Below are positions 14,001 through 29,000 of a stretch of 64,000 nucleotides of DNA, piece after piece; position 1 is the first letter of the stretch, and the number at the start of each line of letters is the position of its first letter. The notes beneath the pieces are model-generated. The model was not told where the DNA came from. It worked only from the letters and a program-made list of their open reading frames with translations, and searched no databases. Location: assembly GCA_039566865.1 (NCBI GenBank), contig CM076960.1, positions 1,364,001 to 1,428,000 of the forward strand. Direction: 5' to 3'. Source of the DNA: Aurelia coerulea (taxonomy: Eukaryota; Cnidaria; Scyphozoa; Semaeostomeae; Ulmaridae). A program made the position numbers and the translations under genes.

Positions 14001-17000
14001 TTATGTATTTTGTCCTCTTGGGAGAATGGAATCCCCATGAATAGGTCATCAATACCAGGGGGAGGACTTCTTCGCCCTCCCAAGAGGATAGCACGTGCTA
14101 AAGCGTCCACAAGTCATTGCTGTAAGGCCGTCGTAAGGCAGAAATGTTAGTGAAATTTGTTCATGATTTTAGGCACGTTTTGAAGGTTTTTTGAAGAGGT
14201 TTTTCTCGAGAAAATCCCTCATAATTTCAGAATGGGGTGGCCAATTTCAGTCAGGTAAATTTTACAGTAGATTTGAACATTTCTACTATTAAACTATATA
14301 TTTGCCGATATCATTGTCTTGATGTCCAGGGAGCCTTGACTTTTCAAACGGGGATCCTTTTTTCTTACTCACCCGGTAGATAATTGAACTTTCTGTATGT
14401 TCATGCAGGCTGCTTTTTTCTGTGTGAACACAGCAGAAATATTAATTTCAGAAGTCGAGCAGTTTCTTCGTTTCTTTGCGTTGTAGTGCATTGATGTATT
14501 AGTCCCTGGAAATGGAATTACAAATGACTCAAATTTATCATTTCGACTAGAAAATTGCTCAACGGATTCTGTTATCAGCCTTGGTAAGATATGATCTTTG
14601 ATTTTTTAGTTTCTTTCCTGAAATGTTTTAATCTGAATATTGTGATTTTTATTGTTAGTTTTTCAGTTTTGATTTTCTAATTTCAAAATTTTGAATCGGT
14701 TTGTCTATTTATTATTTTCGACTTCTGATTTCTGATTTTTCATTCTTTTCCTTCCTCTTCTTGATCTAAATTTAATTGCACTTGTAACGTGGAATTTACC
14801 CATGTCTAATTTACCAATGTTTATCTCTTTGCTCCCATCCGATACCGCTCTTTAAAGTTAATTGACGGAGCTAAGTAGAGGCAATCTATAAATAGGACAA
14901 AGAAGCGCCTCAGCACGTAATAGCTGCCCCAGTGAAAAGATATGCACGCACTTGTCGAGATCATCAAATACAATAGGCTAATCTTAGATATGCATATACA
15001 GCTCTTGAGTTAGCTATTTACATCTGTCAACTAATTTTAAACTTCTCGTAATCGAATCTCTTCTAGGTAATGTACAAAAGAGAGTTGAGGCCTTACAAAG
15101 ATGCCTTTCCCTCCAAGAGGTACGTTTATTAGCAGATCGCTAAACATACTTGAAATTTCATTAAAGAAGTCTGAGGGTTTTAAGCCCTTTACTAACTGTC
15201 TTTCTTTGGTGAAAGGTTTACTTAGGATAAAATCGCTTAAAATTGTCTCACAGGTAAAATTAGCACAGTTTGCTTTTAAATCAATAACTTTAACTGCATG
15301 CTTTCGCTAGCTTTCAACGTTAAATTTAATATTTAAAATGCTCCTAAACCCAAATGTTTTATTCTTGATTTTGATGTAGGGTGTTGAGCGGAGTTGAAAA
15401 CCGAAAACCGAATTGAATTCTAATACGTGGTCCCGGAGTTATGCCCCACTAAAGTCGCGTTTTTGCAGAACCTCGTGAGAAAAAGTTGAGGCAAGCATTT
15501 ATCATTTCCCAAGAATCGTTATAAGATTTTAATCTGAGTTTTATGAATTGAAATCTGTCACACATATTGAAAACTGTTTTTCTTTTCCTTAGGTCAACAA
15601 ATTGTATGAGGATGGGAGGTATAGTGATGTTGTTGAGTTGCTAATGCCTTTCCTGAAACAACGAATGCCATCTTCTAAGGTATGCTATGCTGGTTGCTGT
15701 TGAACGCAATTTTTTTGTTTCTGCCTAGCATCCGAAGGCAGTTTTTAGGAAACTGACAAGCCAAAGCAATGTCTTGGTCCTTCCTCTCGATGTGACCACA
15801 CCTCATGATTCTTTTTGCCTGGAATTACAGAGAGTTGGCGACTCTCCTCAGCCTACGTAGCACATTCAACAGGGTGGGGAATCGAACCACCAACTCTCAG
15901 ATTGGTAGTCAAGCACAAAACACTACTATTTGTTGTGTCTACGACAATTTTGATTTTATGATTAACTGATTGGTCGATTCATTGAGGTTTTACTCATGGA
16001 CGAGTTGTGTTTTCCTAGATTTGATTGGCGTGACCCTTTTTTATTGAAAGGTGTGACCCCTTTGAATATTTTGCATGCGTATTGCATTTTCGCACAGCGA
16101 ATCCTTTTCTTCCCTGGTGGGGGAATTCATCTACAGCAAAGTGTCTTACAGAAGATTAGCTGTTAATGAAACGTGGGAGCCAGTTTGCCCTAAATGTTGT
16201 TAAAAATTGTCTGGCACTTAACTTTTAGGATAGTGAAACAACATCTACTCCTCCCGAGAGACCAACGCAGTTGCTGCTTCTTCAGGATTCACTTTCTAAA
16301 CTTGGACAGATCAAGGTATGAAAGCCTTTCTTATGTTATTATTTCTTGTGGAGAGGATTCGTGTTTTGTTTCACTCTTTCTCTACGTGCTTCTCGGCTCG
16401 GCTGATTTTGTAATACAATAGTATCTATTGCTTTTGATTGACACTTAAACTCAAAGCGATTAACGACGGCAAACAAAGGAAATTCTCTCAACCAGTAATT
16501 CAAAACAAACAAAGCTGCAAAAGTTGCCCTGAAACCAATAGGGCAAACTCTCGTCTCCTGCACGCGAAAAATGATTTTTAAGAGAAATTATGTGCTTATA
16601 TCGAAAGAAGGAGGGTAAATCTAAAGTTTTGCCTCGCGGATTTTGTTTATTTGATTCAGGAGCTGAGCAGTAATTGTTTCATTTGAGCCCTAAATATGCG
16701 AGAATTGTGATGCCTTTTGCTCGGCTCCTGAATCAAATAAACAAAATCCACCAGGCAGAACTTTAGATTTGCCCTTCATCTTTCGTTATAAGCACATAAC
16801 TTCTCTTAAAACCACCTTTCGCGTGCACAAGGAGAGAGTTTGCCCTACTTTGCTTTGAATTACTGGTTGAGAAAATTTCCTTTGTCTGCAGTCGCTAATC
16901 GCTTTGAATTCCGTTGTCAATCAAAAGCAACTGATGCTATTGTGTTACAAAATTTGCCCTTATTCCTAGGAACAGTACACTAATATACTTTACCATCCCA

Positions 17001-20000
17001 TTGCTATCTTTGTGCGTCAAGCTCCGGCCAAAGGAGCAATGTTGTTTGCCAAAATTTGAGATTTGCTTGCCAAGAAAACGTTTTTCTGTTTGGCCACGTC
17101 GCAAAACATTGCCTGACAAGCAGAATTTGGCAGGATTTGCTGAACAATGTTTTTGAAACAGTTCAAAACATGATCTGCTTGAAACAGTTGGGAGATTGCC
17201 AAACGAAAAAAGATTTTGCTTGACAAGCAAGCATCTAATGTTTGGTTAACGATGTTTGCTTGTTTGGCCAGGACTTTAGTTAGCCATACTTTCGTTCTGA
17301 TAATCATTAACGGATTGTTACTTTCTTCCAAAGCGACGATCGAATTTCTCAGTGATGTCTTCTTTATTTATTTTCTTATGTATTTTCTTCACTTGGTATA
17401 TTACGTTTTTAGAAATGCATAGTCTGCTCAGAACTGGCAATAAATGAGGCTATTCAGCAAATGACTCCCACCGAAGATTGGAAAATTGCCATCACTGGGT
17501 TTCTAGATTGTCTAAACGGGTAAATACATTTTAATTTATTTCTTGCTTTAAATTGCATTAAATGAAACAAAAACAAAAACATAAAACAGGCATTTTGCAT
17601 TGAGAAAGTTCACAGAAAATTGCATTTAACTATTTTTGACTAATGATGATCAGCAAGTTCATCTTATTCCCCTGGTTGCATGACAAGCGTTGCACACAAT
17701 CCGCTAACTTTTTGGAAAGGAAATAGTCAACTTCTTGTGTTTTGTCATATTCCGTTATATTACCAAGAACTAGAGAACAGGAACTAGTTCTGTATGATAT
17801 CTTGATGCTAGTTGCAGAGTCTCTAACAAGGACCTTCTAATAGAAGACAGACCAACTTTTAAGCTATGGACCGTAGCTGTACCATTCCTTTTCAATACGT
17901 TTTCCATTTTTTGCAGGGTACTCACAGAAGAAATATTAGCCAGTGAAACTCTTCAAAGAAATGTTATCTTTGGTCTTGTACAAAGTATGATCAGAGTAAG
18001 CTAAATTGTTTTATCATGAGCAATTTCTCATGACATTGTAGAATCAACTGAACCTCATTGATTGTGAAACTCATTGTCTAACTGATCTCAATAATGACTC
18101 ATCCAAGTTGTCTACAATTTGACACTTAAACACTTTAACTCAAACTTTTTTATTCAAGGTCCTGAGTTAGATGCTAGTTGGTGGCATCTGATTCAAGATC
18201 TTGGCTGGGGATGGGGTCATGGCCTGGTGTGCGATTTATCGTGGGCTGTCGGGGGTGGATGGTCCTTTTTGGTGTATCCAATACAGCTTAGTTTTTATAA
18301 ATAAATTGTAATTTCATAGGTTGTATTTTAATTCAATTTTATATACTTTCTCGTTGTGTCCCCGATTAGCTTGTAAGCTAAATATTTTGACAAATACACA
18401 AAATATCTTTAAATGAATGAATAGCCTAGAGCTTAATTTGCTAAATATTTTGACAAACAATCTTTTTATAGGCGTAAATGTCTCTAGTAATGTAAATATT
18501 TAGAATGAAATAAATTGTACTTTGAACAGAGTATGGTAAATTCACAAAGTAATTATTATCAAACTCTGTTCAAAGTACAATTTATTTCATTTCAAATGTT
18601 TATATTAAATATTTTGACACATTAATGAATATTTTGACACATTGATAAATATTTTGATTGATTGATTGATTAATTGATTGATTGTTTGATTGATTTGTAG
18701 ATAATTGAAGTATCAATGGAATGCTTAGACACAAGTGAGACTGTACTAGCTACAACTATTCCATGGCTTATATTATACAAGATTGCCAAAAGGTATTATT
18801 GGTGCTTCAGCCAGTCAAAGTTATCTATTGATTGTTCTGCTGATCAGTTGATTAATTGATTTAGCAATAGACCTTTTAGCTATTGGGAAAAGAATCAGGA
18901 TCGAACGATATTTTGTTACATTTTGTAGAATTTTCGAACGTGCACAATAGTGATAGAAGCTCTAACGCCACTCAATCGAACCTCGCGTATGAAAATGTAT
19001 GAAAATAACACGGGATCGAAGCTCTTTTGTAGAACAGGTCTATGAGACGATCTGCTGATTTATGAGTTAGCTTATTAAAAGCTGTTCATACACAGTGGCC
19101 AGAAAACTTTGCAGAGACGAATGCAGTTTAACGGGCGGCGCTAAATGTCATATTCTTTTTGCAAACATTGAACTGAACGAACCCTAACCCTTATTTACCC
19201 CAGCTAACTCTAACTTACCTCAGCTAACCCAAACTTACCTTTGCGTACCCTAACTAACCCTACCATACCTTATCTAACCTTTAATGGCCTTGAATTACCC
19301 TAAAATTCTTTGAAACTAACCCTAACCCTGACCTTTCCATATGACATACAACAACACAATATTCGAACACCCCCGCTAAACTGCACTCTGGCCACTTTGC
19401 ATGCCTCAGGGCTAAGATTTTCGTGATTGTTAAAGAAAATGGAAACATAAGTTTTAACTACAGTTGTTAACTTTTAATTGCAGTTTCGATCCATCTTCTG
19501 TGGTATCAGACAGTGGCATCTCTCCATTGCGTGAAATGTTGGCAGCTGACAACAAATTAATGCCTCCATCATTCCAATTCATTAAAAGCGCTCATGATTT
19601 GCTTGGAAGGTAAGTCTGTTTTATATTCCATTAAAAATTTACCAAAAACATTACCGATTACATTACCTATGAACTGCTTTATAATGATAAGGACGATGTG
19701 AAGGAGGGCAACGGACCACATGAAAGGCATTGACCGCAGATCGATGATCGAAGAACTAAACTTTCTCAAAATAAACGACCTTTACGAACTAAAGATCCTA
19801 AAATTCATGCACAACATATACCATAATGATAAAGACGTGCCAGACGTGTTTCAAAACTACTTCAGCACCAATGAAAGTAGGCACAACTGCGCAACACGCC
19901 AAAGTAAACATTACGAGATCCCTAAAACACAAAGAAAATGGGACGAAAAAATGATATTGAATAAAGGAGCCCGTTTATGGAACGACCTTCCATATATTCT

Positions 20001-23000
20001 TAAAAATATGATTCAAGTAAAAGCATTTTCAAAACAAATTAAACAAAGAATAATAAACAACTACTAACTTAACTTAGGTTACGATTAGCAACATACCGCG
20101 ACGAAACTAACAACTGTTATTCGAATACATACTTAGCCTCTCTGTTAAATTTTGAAACAGCTACATGGTACTTGTACTATTTTCATTCAGATTTTTTGTT
20201 TTACTTTCTCATTTTATTTATCGGTCCAGGCTTGATAAGCTATGCTTCTCCTGGGTCGTATAGAATACACATTTTTAATGAGAACTTTGTATTAGGGTGT
20301 ATTTCTATGAATAAAATTGAATTGAATTGAATTGACATTGGAATTCTTTTTTAGGCGTGGCCTATGCTGCGATGATGAAGGTGCGTTGCTGCTGGCTTTT
20401 ACAAGGGATTTGGACAAATTGTCAGATTATTTGATGCCAACAGCTAAGAAAGATGTGAGTCGTGCGTACATTTTCATATTTTAAAAATATCTGCAGCTGT
20501 TTTACTGGAGCGATTTAAAGGGGCTCCGTCTCTAAATTCTTATTGAAACCATGATTTTTTGAAAAGCAATATAACACAGACTGTTCATCTTTTTTCATCA
20601 AATGAGTGTTTTATTTTCATGATAAATCTTTATATTTCACAGAGGGACAAACCAAGCATTCATATCTCTAACGATTGTGCAGATATCAATTGAATTTTGA
20701 GGATTACTTTTTAGTGGCTTGGGTAAAGCCACCAAACAAACTGCAGAAAACAATTAACACGTGCCTGAAACAATGGTGTTTTCAGATTTGTTTACTGTTT
20801 GGCGACGGAGCCCCTTTAACTTTAGGATTGAAGTTTCAGGCAAGATATCTTGTCGTCGGATACTTCAACTTTTGTTTTTTGTTTTGTTTGTTTTCGTTTC
20901 TATCTTAGTTTTGGGAGGGTAGGATGGATTGCTTTTTTTCAAGTAGTGTTTATACAAGTTAGATGATAAAGAATCTTCTTGTTGCGTGTAGTGCAATTGT
21001 ACGAAGATAAACAAGTAAATGAAGTAAAATATAAGCACTTTGATGCGAATTGAAATAAGCACGACGTTTTGAGCATGGTCCATTATCAGAACAAGGTTTC
21101 CTTCCTTTTTTCAGACAAAATGGGCGAGTACAACACCTGCAAAGTGTCTGAAATTTTAAGTAGGAATATTGTTTTTGTCCTTTATTTCTAGGAGATGCTA
21201 AGAGAATTTGAACAATGTTTTTATTGCCTTTATGGTCATCCATCGAAAAAGACAAAGGTAAATTTTAACCCTTTTGTTTTGATGTACGACTGCGAATAAT
21301 GGACATTTTTATTTTATCTGTTTTTCTATCTTATGGTAGTGGATGTTTTCAACTCTGATTTTGAATAATTATTCTATTTTAGAGCAGAAAATTGCAAGAC
21401 CATGTTAACAGCCAGGTATCAGCTTTGCGTTTATGTCAAATCTTCTCGTCTTATGGTATTCGCTTATGTCTATGATTGTGCTTTTACGAGCAAGAATGGT
21501 TTAGATATAGCCTGCATAAACACGATAAATTCGTAAGGAGTCTTTTTACGCCATATTTTTATCTCTCGAAACATAACAAAGCAAATGTGGTTGTGAACAA
21601 TTTGAATGTTCGGAGCACAGAAATGATTTATGGCGTAGCATGTGAAAAAATAGGACCAGACTATAAATTGACGATGCAGCAACTAGGTGATTAAAGAGAA
21701 CAGACGAGAATACGAATGTCAATTTATATTTGATGCAAGGGATAGACTTTGACTATGAAGTTTTCTTTTAGCAACACTAATGTTTCTGAATTATTTTCCA
21801 AAAATTAAACCGTCAAGCCATTGCACATATTTATCCCACTCTAGATTCCTCTGACTTGGCAGTATTCACAAATTGTTTACGAATATTTCAAGCCATCTGG
21901 CTTACCAACGTTAGACAACAAGATAAATACGATATCAATGGAAGTACAGCTCCTGCTCAGGCGCATTGTTGCTGTTGTGCCTCAGAAGGACGTCGAGGGT
22001 GAGTTTCTTTTCAAGCTATTTCAGGAGTGTTGTGAAATTATGAAATTTCATCACACGAGTGAGTATTTTTTCATGAGAAAATATGTGAGTTCCTTGTCAA
22101 TGACTGCTTTCAGTGATTGCTTTCAACTCTAAGCTTGCCTCTCAGTATAAAATGAGTTATGGTTTAATGAAATTAATAGATTATTTGCGACTTTGCTTTT
22201 TGGCAAAGGCCGACATTTGTCCTACTGACCCACTTCGTACAGCATTGAAGTGACTGTCTGCCATATTTCGGCAACCTCGTCCTCAGCGCCTTTGTCAAAA
22301 GCCCTGGGGACGAGGTTGATGTTTCGGCTTTCTGTTATCCAAAATCAATGTATAATGCACTTTTTTTATAAGAAACTTGGATCAGCACTTGGTACTAAAA
22401 GTTTCTTAATTTCGCATGAAAATTTCGGTGTTTTAGTAGCAAAAGTTTCTTGATTAGTTCCTTATTTTTTGGGGTCTAAAATTGCGTTATGGTTTGCAGT
22501 GGAGCCCTCTTATTGACAAAGGGCTTTCATTTTGCATTGATATTGTCACCACGAATAAACCATGCACATTCAGGCAAAAAGTTACCAATTTTTTGCAGTC
22601 AAAACTCGATATTTAAAAACACAATGCCGCGTGAACCTTAATTTACCGACTCTTATTCTAGAAATAAAATTTTAGAGTTTCTTAATCGTTCTTGAGCGTA
22701 GTACTAGAGTTTCTTGAATTTTTGATCATCGTAGTACCAAGTAGTACTAGTTTCTTACAAACCAGTTTCTTATATAAAAAAAGCGTGTGTTGCATTCTTT
22801 TCTTAACTTGAATTTGATTAAATCCTTCAAATATTTGTTAAGAACTGATTCGTTTTTGCATGAGGATTCTGAAGTTATTACGATCACTTTCGTAATTATA
22901 GAATTATTTTCAATTGCAGTGATCTCATTTGATTCCTTGCAATCACATATCGATGGAATGGGCGATTTTCCTACCATTAACGAAGATGATATCGAAAAGA

Positions 23001-26000
23001 AAAGGTAACATTTTCATTGAAATCGTGAAAAAGAATTTAATTTACCATGGAGGGTGTTTTTTGTCCTTGATTTCCCCAAAATACTGTAAAAGCCATTGCT
23101 CAGTTGATCAAGGTCAGAGATCTTTTTACGATTGCTCAGAGAGATTGAAAGTTGAAAGCCATTGTTCAGGTTGATACAACATCTGACTCGAAACTTTGTC
23201 GTTTAAAAAGATTTCGAAGTTGATTTAAGATGAGACTTTGTTTTATAGAAGACCAGGGTACTTTGTTAAAAGTAAAATAATCCAACTTGTACCCAGCACT
23301 TAAAGTTGGCCTCTACCTCCAACCATTTGTTGAAATGGTGATTTTGCAGTCCTTGAGAAGCAAAATCACACAGACTTTTCATCTTTTTTTCAAAATGAAA
23401 GCCTTATTTTGAAGATGAAGTTTTGCACCCCACAGAAGAACAAACCAAACATTCATGTCTTTTACGACTGCTTGGATATACGTAGATTTTTGACGGTTAC
23501 TTTTGGTGGGTGGCTTGGATGAAGCCACCAGACAAACTGCAGAAAACGTTGTACACGTGCCTAAAACAATTGTCTTTACAGATTTGTTTACAATTTGGGG
23601 ATAGAACCCTTTTAGTTTTATTTCATAGTCATGTCAATGGCGAAAGTGGTCTGTTTTACTTGGCAGATATCTTGATTTGTAATTTCTCTTGTTCATCAGT
23701 TATTTTCTAATTCATTGCATTCAACCGAAAATAACTTTATTTATTAACTAAACTACAATACACAGATAGTAGTGAGGTCAGTCTAGCAAGATTGTATATA
23801 GGTGTGCCAAATAGAGCAAACACGGAAAGCACATTATTCCTGTCGCTCGTACGTTCATTTGATACATGTAACCTGAATCTCTGAAAACAGGGAGGGGATG
23901 GGCGGGAGGGATCCTATCTTTCATAAAAGTACTTGCTATCGACCTGTGATTCTCCACGCCTTGAAGAGCTTTTTATATTCGCCTACTAAGCACGCCTCCA
24001 CGGAGATCGTGCAACAGTATTCCCTTAAAAAACTTAACAATGCTACTACAAAATAGTTTCCTATTGTACTGTTAATAAATTCATGTATCGTGAAAAGTGA
24101 TAGCTTGCTTTGTTTTTCTTTTCAGAACTCGTATTCAAGATCTCTTCTACTACCTGGCTGATTATTACTTCAAGAACAAGGAATTTAGCAAAGCGATCAA
24201 ATTTTACATGCATGATGCTTGCTTGAATCCAACCAGATTTCAATCATGGGCTGCTATGGCATTGGCACGTGGCTCAAGACTTGAGGAAAAGATTAGCGCT
24301 GTAAGAGTTTTGTATTTCATTGCTTTAAAGGGGCTCCGTCGTCAAAATGTAAACAAAACGATGATTTTGCAGTTTTTTGAAAGGTGATATCACACAGGAT
24401 TTTCGTATTTTTTTCAAAATGAAAGTTGCTGTTTGGGCATTAATCCTTGTACTTCACTAAGGAACAAACCAAACATTCATATCTTCTACGATTGCTCAGA
24501 TTTAAGTGGCTTTTTAACGGTCACTTTTTGGTGGCTTGGGTGAAGCCACCAGACAAACTGCAGAGAACAATGGATGAACAATGGATAATCCCCGACACGT
24601 GCGAGTTTACGGATTTGTTTACTGTTTGACGACTGAGCCCCTTTAATGCCGTGCTCCACTTGCAGTAGTTTCGGTCGGTGACCAGCGCGCTCGCCTTGTT
24701 GCTACTGCAGTGGAGATTTCGGCCTTTAGTGTTTGATTCCTCAATAAATTTTGCCTGATTCTGAAACAAAATTTTCAGAAGAACAGGTAAAGTTCGCTGA
24801 TATTTTTCTTGTTGGGTACATCATATCTTGCTCATGAAAATAGCAATGGTTTTGTTAGTTTAGTTGCTGCTGTTACGTTTGCTCTGAGCTTTATCTTGCC
24901 TGTATTTTTGAAACATTTTGTTACCTTCATGACTTACGGCGACAACTGTTGAGCAAATTATGAAATTTATTGATTCATGTTTTCACGGTCCAAGAATGGT
25001 CCAATCCAGCTTCATGAAAAAGCTGTTGTGGGCCTCTTGTAAGGTTATTGCAACAAATGCAAATTCGGAGCTCAGGTTTATCATTAAGAATCATGATTGT
25101 TCCAACATGGAGGGTACCCTCTAAATATTTCCATGATTTCCTTATTTCCATAGTAGGAGTCATTTTATTTCGAAGGTGTTGTGGCGCAGTGGTGTAATCC
25201 TCTGACTTTGCAGCCAGAACAGCCAGGCGGAGTGGGTTCGATACCCGGTAGGTCCCCACCACTTGAGCGTCGCGACAACGGGTCGCGGACTCGATTAGGT
25301 CTGCTCTATTTCTGCGATCCCAGCGCTTGGCGCTGAAAAACGCAACTTCACCTTCACCTTATTTCAATTCTAACCAGGTGATATTAATGGCCTTGTGTTT
25401 CTTTCTCTTAGCATGAACCGAAAAGTGATGGGCCTATTCGCAAGAATATTGTGTCAACATTGAGGTTATATTTTTATTCTCTTCACATTTTTGTTTACAG
25501 TTTTGTTTACATTTGGTAAGCAAATCTTAGAAAAAGAAGAAACTTATTATTTATCTTTTAGATAAATAATGGATATTCAAGCTCAATGATATTTACTTAT
25601 TCCATGAAGATGCCCTAGTGGGCAAAACTAGTCAGCACTGAAATAAAGAATAAAAAGCGCAAAAGACCAAATTGATGCCTGTTTTCTTCGAATGGTTAGG
25701 CCCTCTTCAACGGTACACTTTATACTTATCCCATGAGATATACAAGCGGGTAGGTTCCCCTGAGATAAGTAAGCGGCAGTACTGCATAGAATATGCCCAA
25801 AGTACTACAAGGTATATAAGCAAAGAATGAGGTAAAAGTTACCCCACGCCTATAGTGATTCTGGTTATATGTCATACAACCCCACCCCAGCATCCCCTCC
25901 TTCGGAACCTTGATAGTTGATGATGATTGAGGAGTAATTCGTTTGGGAGCTCGAAATTTTGGCTGAGAATCACTAGACTGACAAGACTGTACTATAAGAT

Positions 26001-29000
26001 ATAAATTGTTGGTTGTATCTTAGCGTTAGTTATAAAGTAGTGTTGATAAGTAAATAAAGTTATTTTCCATTGAGTTAGACGAATTAGGAAATAACATGTT
26101 TATCTTTTCAGCTCACAGGTTAGCTCATCCAGAGCTATGTGATTTTCTAATTTCATATTATTTACTGCTGGAAACTTGAAAGAGGAAAATTTATTTTTCT
26201 AGATGCTTTGAGAAAGCTGTTGAGCTGAATAATCGCAATTGCATGATTTTAGAGGAGGTAAGCGTATTTTTTAAAGTTCTGAAAACTTAAAACAATCATT
26301 CATCACGGTAACGTAACAATGTATCACGAACTATTTAATGAAAAAATTCATTTTTCGAAATGAAATTTTGTATACAATCCTGTTGGATAACCATACGTTT
26401 TATACAAGCTCAACCAAAAGGAACTTAGATCTACCGGATGATCCGTGATGACAGAATGACTATCCGTTAAGGATCTCGTTAGATATTGACGTGTCAAGGC
26501 AAAATTTGGAATTTTCAAGGAGAGGTTTCCATTATTCTGGAGCTAAAGTTTGGAATGAAATTCCATTGAACATCAGAACTAGTTTTACAATTTACACTTT
26601 CAAAAAGAAATTGAAGGATTTCTTGCTAAGTCAGCAATGATTCCCAAAGCACGATCCCTAGGAAGAACAGCATTCTGTAGATTTGCATTTTTACTTTTGT
26701 ATTATAGCACTTATGGTATTATGGTTTTGTTGTTCTTTTTAGTAGCTGATAGGGTTTTTGTGCATAAATATTATCAATTGAAATTGAATTGAATCTTACA
26801 GAAAATGTTTTTCATGCCCTGCACATGAAGATTTTCAAGTATGTCCTACACTTGAGAAACTAATCATACTCATATAAGTCTACGAATGAACTCTCTTGAA
26901 GTTGAAATGATTTACAGACTGACGGATACAATTGTGTCATTTTATTTTTGTTTTATTATTCATTTTATCTCATTGCAGTATGGCTCAACATCATACATGT
27001 TGAACTCGCAAGCAGCGAGGCGACTTCGAGAGGTAATTTTATTTAAATCCATCTCAGATAAGACATCACGTGAGATTTGCGATAACGCAAAATTACCAAT
27101 GCAAAACACTTTAATTGTTTTGTTCGCAGTCGTTTTCACGTGACATCTAATTTGAAACAGACTTTATTCACATCCCTCGTATTCTTATTGTCTGTGAAGG
27201 TGTTGTGGCGCAGTGGTGTAATCCTCTGACATTGCAGCCAGAACAGTCAGGCGGACAGGGTTCGATCCCAGGTAGAGCCCCATCACTTGAGCGTCATGAC
27301 AAGGGAACGCGGACTCGATTAGGCCTATCCTGATCCTGTAGCTAGAATGATTACCTGAGCTCATTATCATTATATCGTCCATGTTGCTGTTGACTTCATT
27401 CAGAGTTAAGGTATTGAAGAAATCATGCACTGATGCCAGAAGACTATTGCAAAACGAATTTTCTAATGCCTGGACTTTGGCTAAATCCTTTTCCACAACT
27501 TTTGTTTGTGGGAAAGTGTTTAACTAAAGTGCGGACCCTGCAAAGTGCAAGCACGCACGATGGAGAGCTTCCTGGAAACAAAGAACTATTCATGCTCCAT
27601 CAAACGTGCATCCCGACATTCAGCCAGTCTGGACCTCGTTTGACATGAGCAACAATTTATACCATCATTTTTTTTAATTTGATGGCCTATACCCCCATCA
27701 AGTCATTCTAGCATTCATTGGTGCTTTTCTCTCAGGTTTTTCATTTCATTTAGCTTATTCAAGATGAGGAATACACTGCAGAGGGTGCAGCAACTTTAAC
27801 TGACAGGAGGAACGAGATGATTCGACTCTCAGAAAAGTGTTTTACTCAAGCGAAGAATCTGGTAAAGAAAGGAGAAGGGGAACCATGGCTTCATTCGTAT
27901 ATGCTTGGAAAAACATCAGAAAGATTGCAGAAATCTCCTGACGTTTATTTGAATTTCTTTCGATTGGTACGTTCAACGTTTCAAAATTTTTGTCTGTTCC
28001 ATTTTTTGTGCTTTGAAATTATTGAAGACATGCGAAGGGGAACCAGAGCTTCATTCGTATATGCTTGGAAAAACATCAGAAAGATTGCAGAAATCTCCTG
28101 ACGTTTATTTGAATTTCTTTCGACTGGTACGTTCAACGTTTCAAAATTTTTGTCTGTTCCATTTTTTGTGCTTTGAAATTATTGAAGACATGAGAAGGGT
28201 AACCATGGCTTCATTCGTATATGCTTGGAAAAACAACAGAAAGATTACAGAAATCTCCTGACGTTTATTTGAATTTCTTTCGACTGGTACGTTCAACGTT
28301 TCAAAATTTTTGTCTGTTCCATTTTTTGTGCTTTGAAATTATTGAAGACATGAGAAGGGGAACCAGAGCTTCATTCGTATATGCTTGGAAAAACATCAGA
28401 AAGATTGCAGAAATCTCCTGACGTTTATTTGAATTTCTTTCGACTGGTACGTTCAACGTTTCAAAATTTTTGTCTGTTCCATTTTTTGTGCTTTGAAATT
28501 ATTGAAGACATGAGAAGGGGAACCATAGCTTCATTCGTATATGCTTGGAAAAACATCAGAAAGATTGCAGAAATCTCCTGACGTTTATTTGAATTTCTTT
28601 CGACTGGTACGTTCAACGTTTCAAAATTTTTGTCTGTTCCATTTTTTGTGCTTTGACATTATTTAAGACATGAGAAGGGTAACCATGGCTTCATTCGTAT
28701 ATGCTTGGAAAAACAACAGAAAGATTGCAGAAATCTCCTGACGTTTGTTTGAATTTCTTTCGATTGGTACGTTCAACGTTTCTTAATTCTGTTTGTTTCA
28801 TTTTTTTTGCTTTGACGTTATTTAAGACATGAGAAGGGTAACCATGGCTTCATTCGTATATGCTTGGAAAAACAACAGAAAGATTGCAGAAATCTAGTTA
28901 AATATAATCTTGAGGTTGACGTGCGGCAATAGTTATAGTTGATAAACATAAATTTCTCTATTGAATAAACTAAAATGCCAGGATTTAATTAGACTAAATC

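Noticed and set aside
25172..27350. Possible tRNA genes
   Set aside because: A- and B-box words are present but the cloverleaf is broken and a non-tRNA body follows; they are SINEs.
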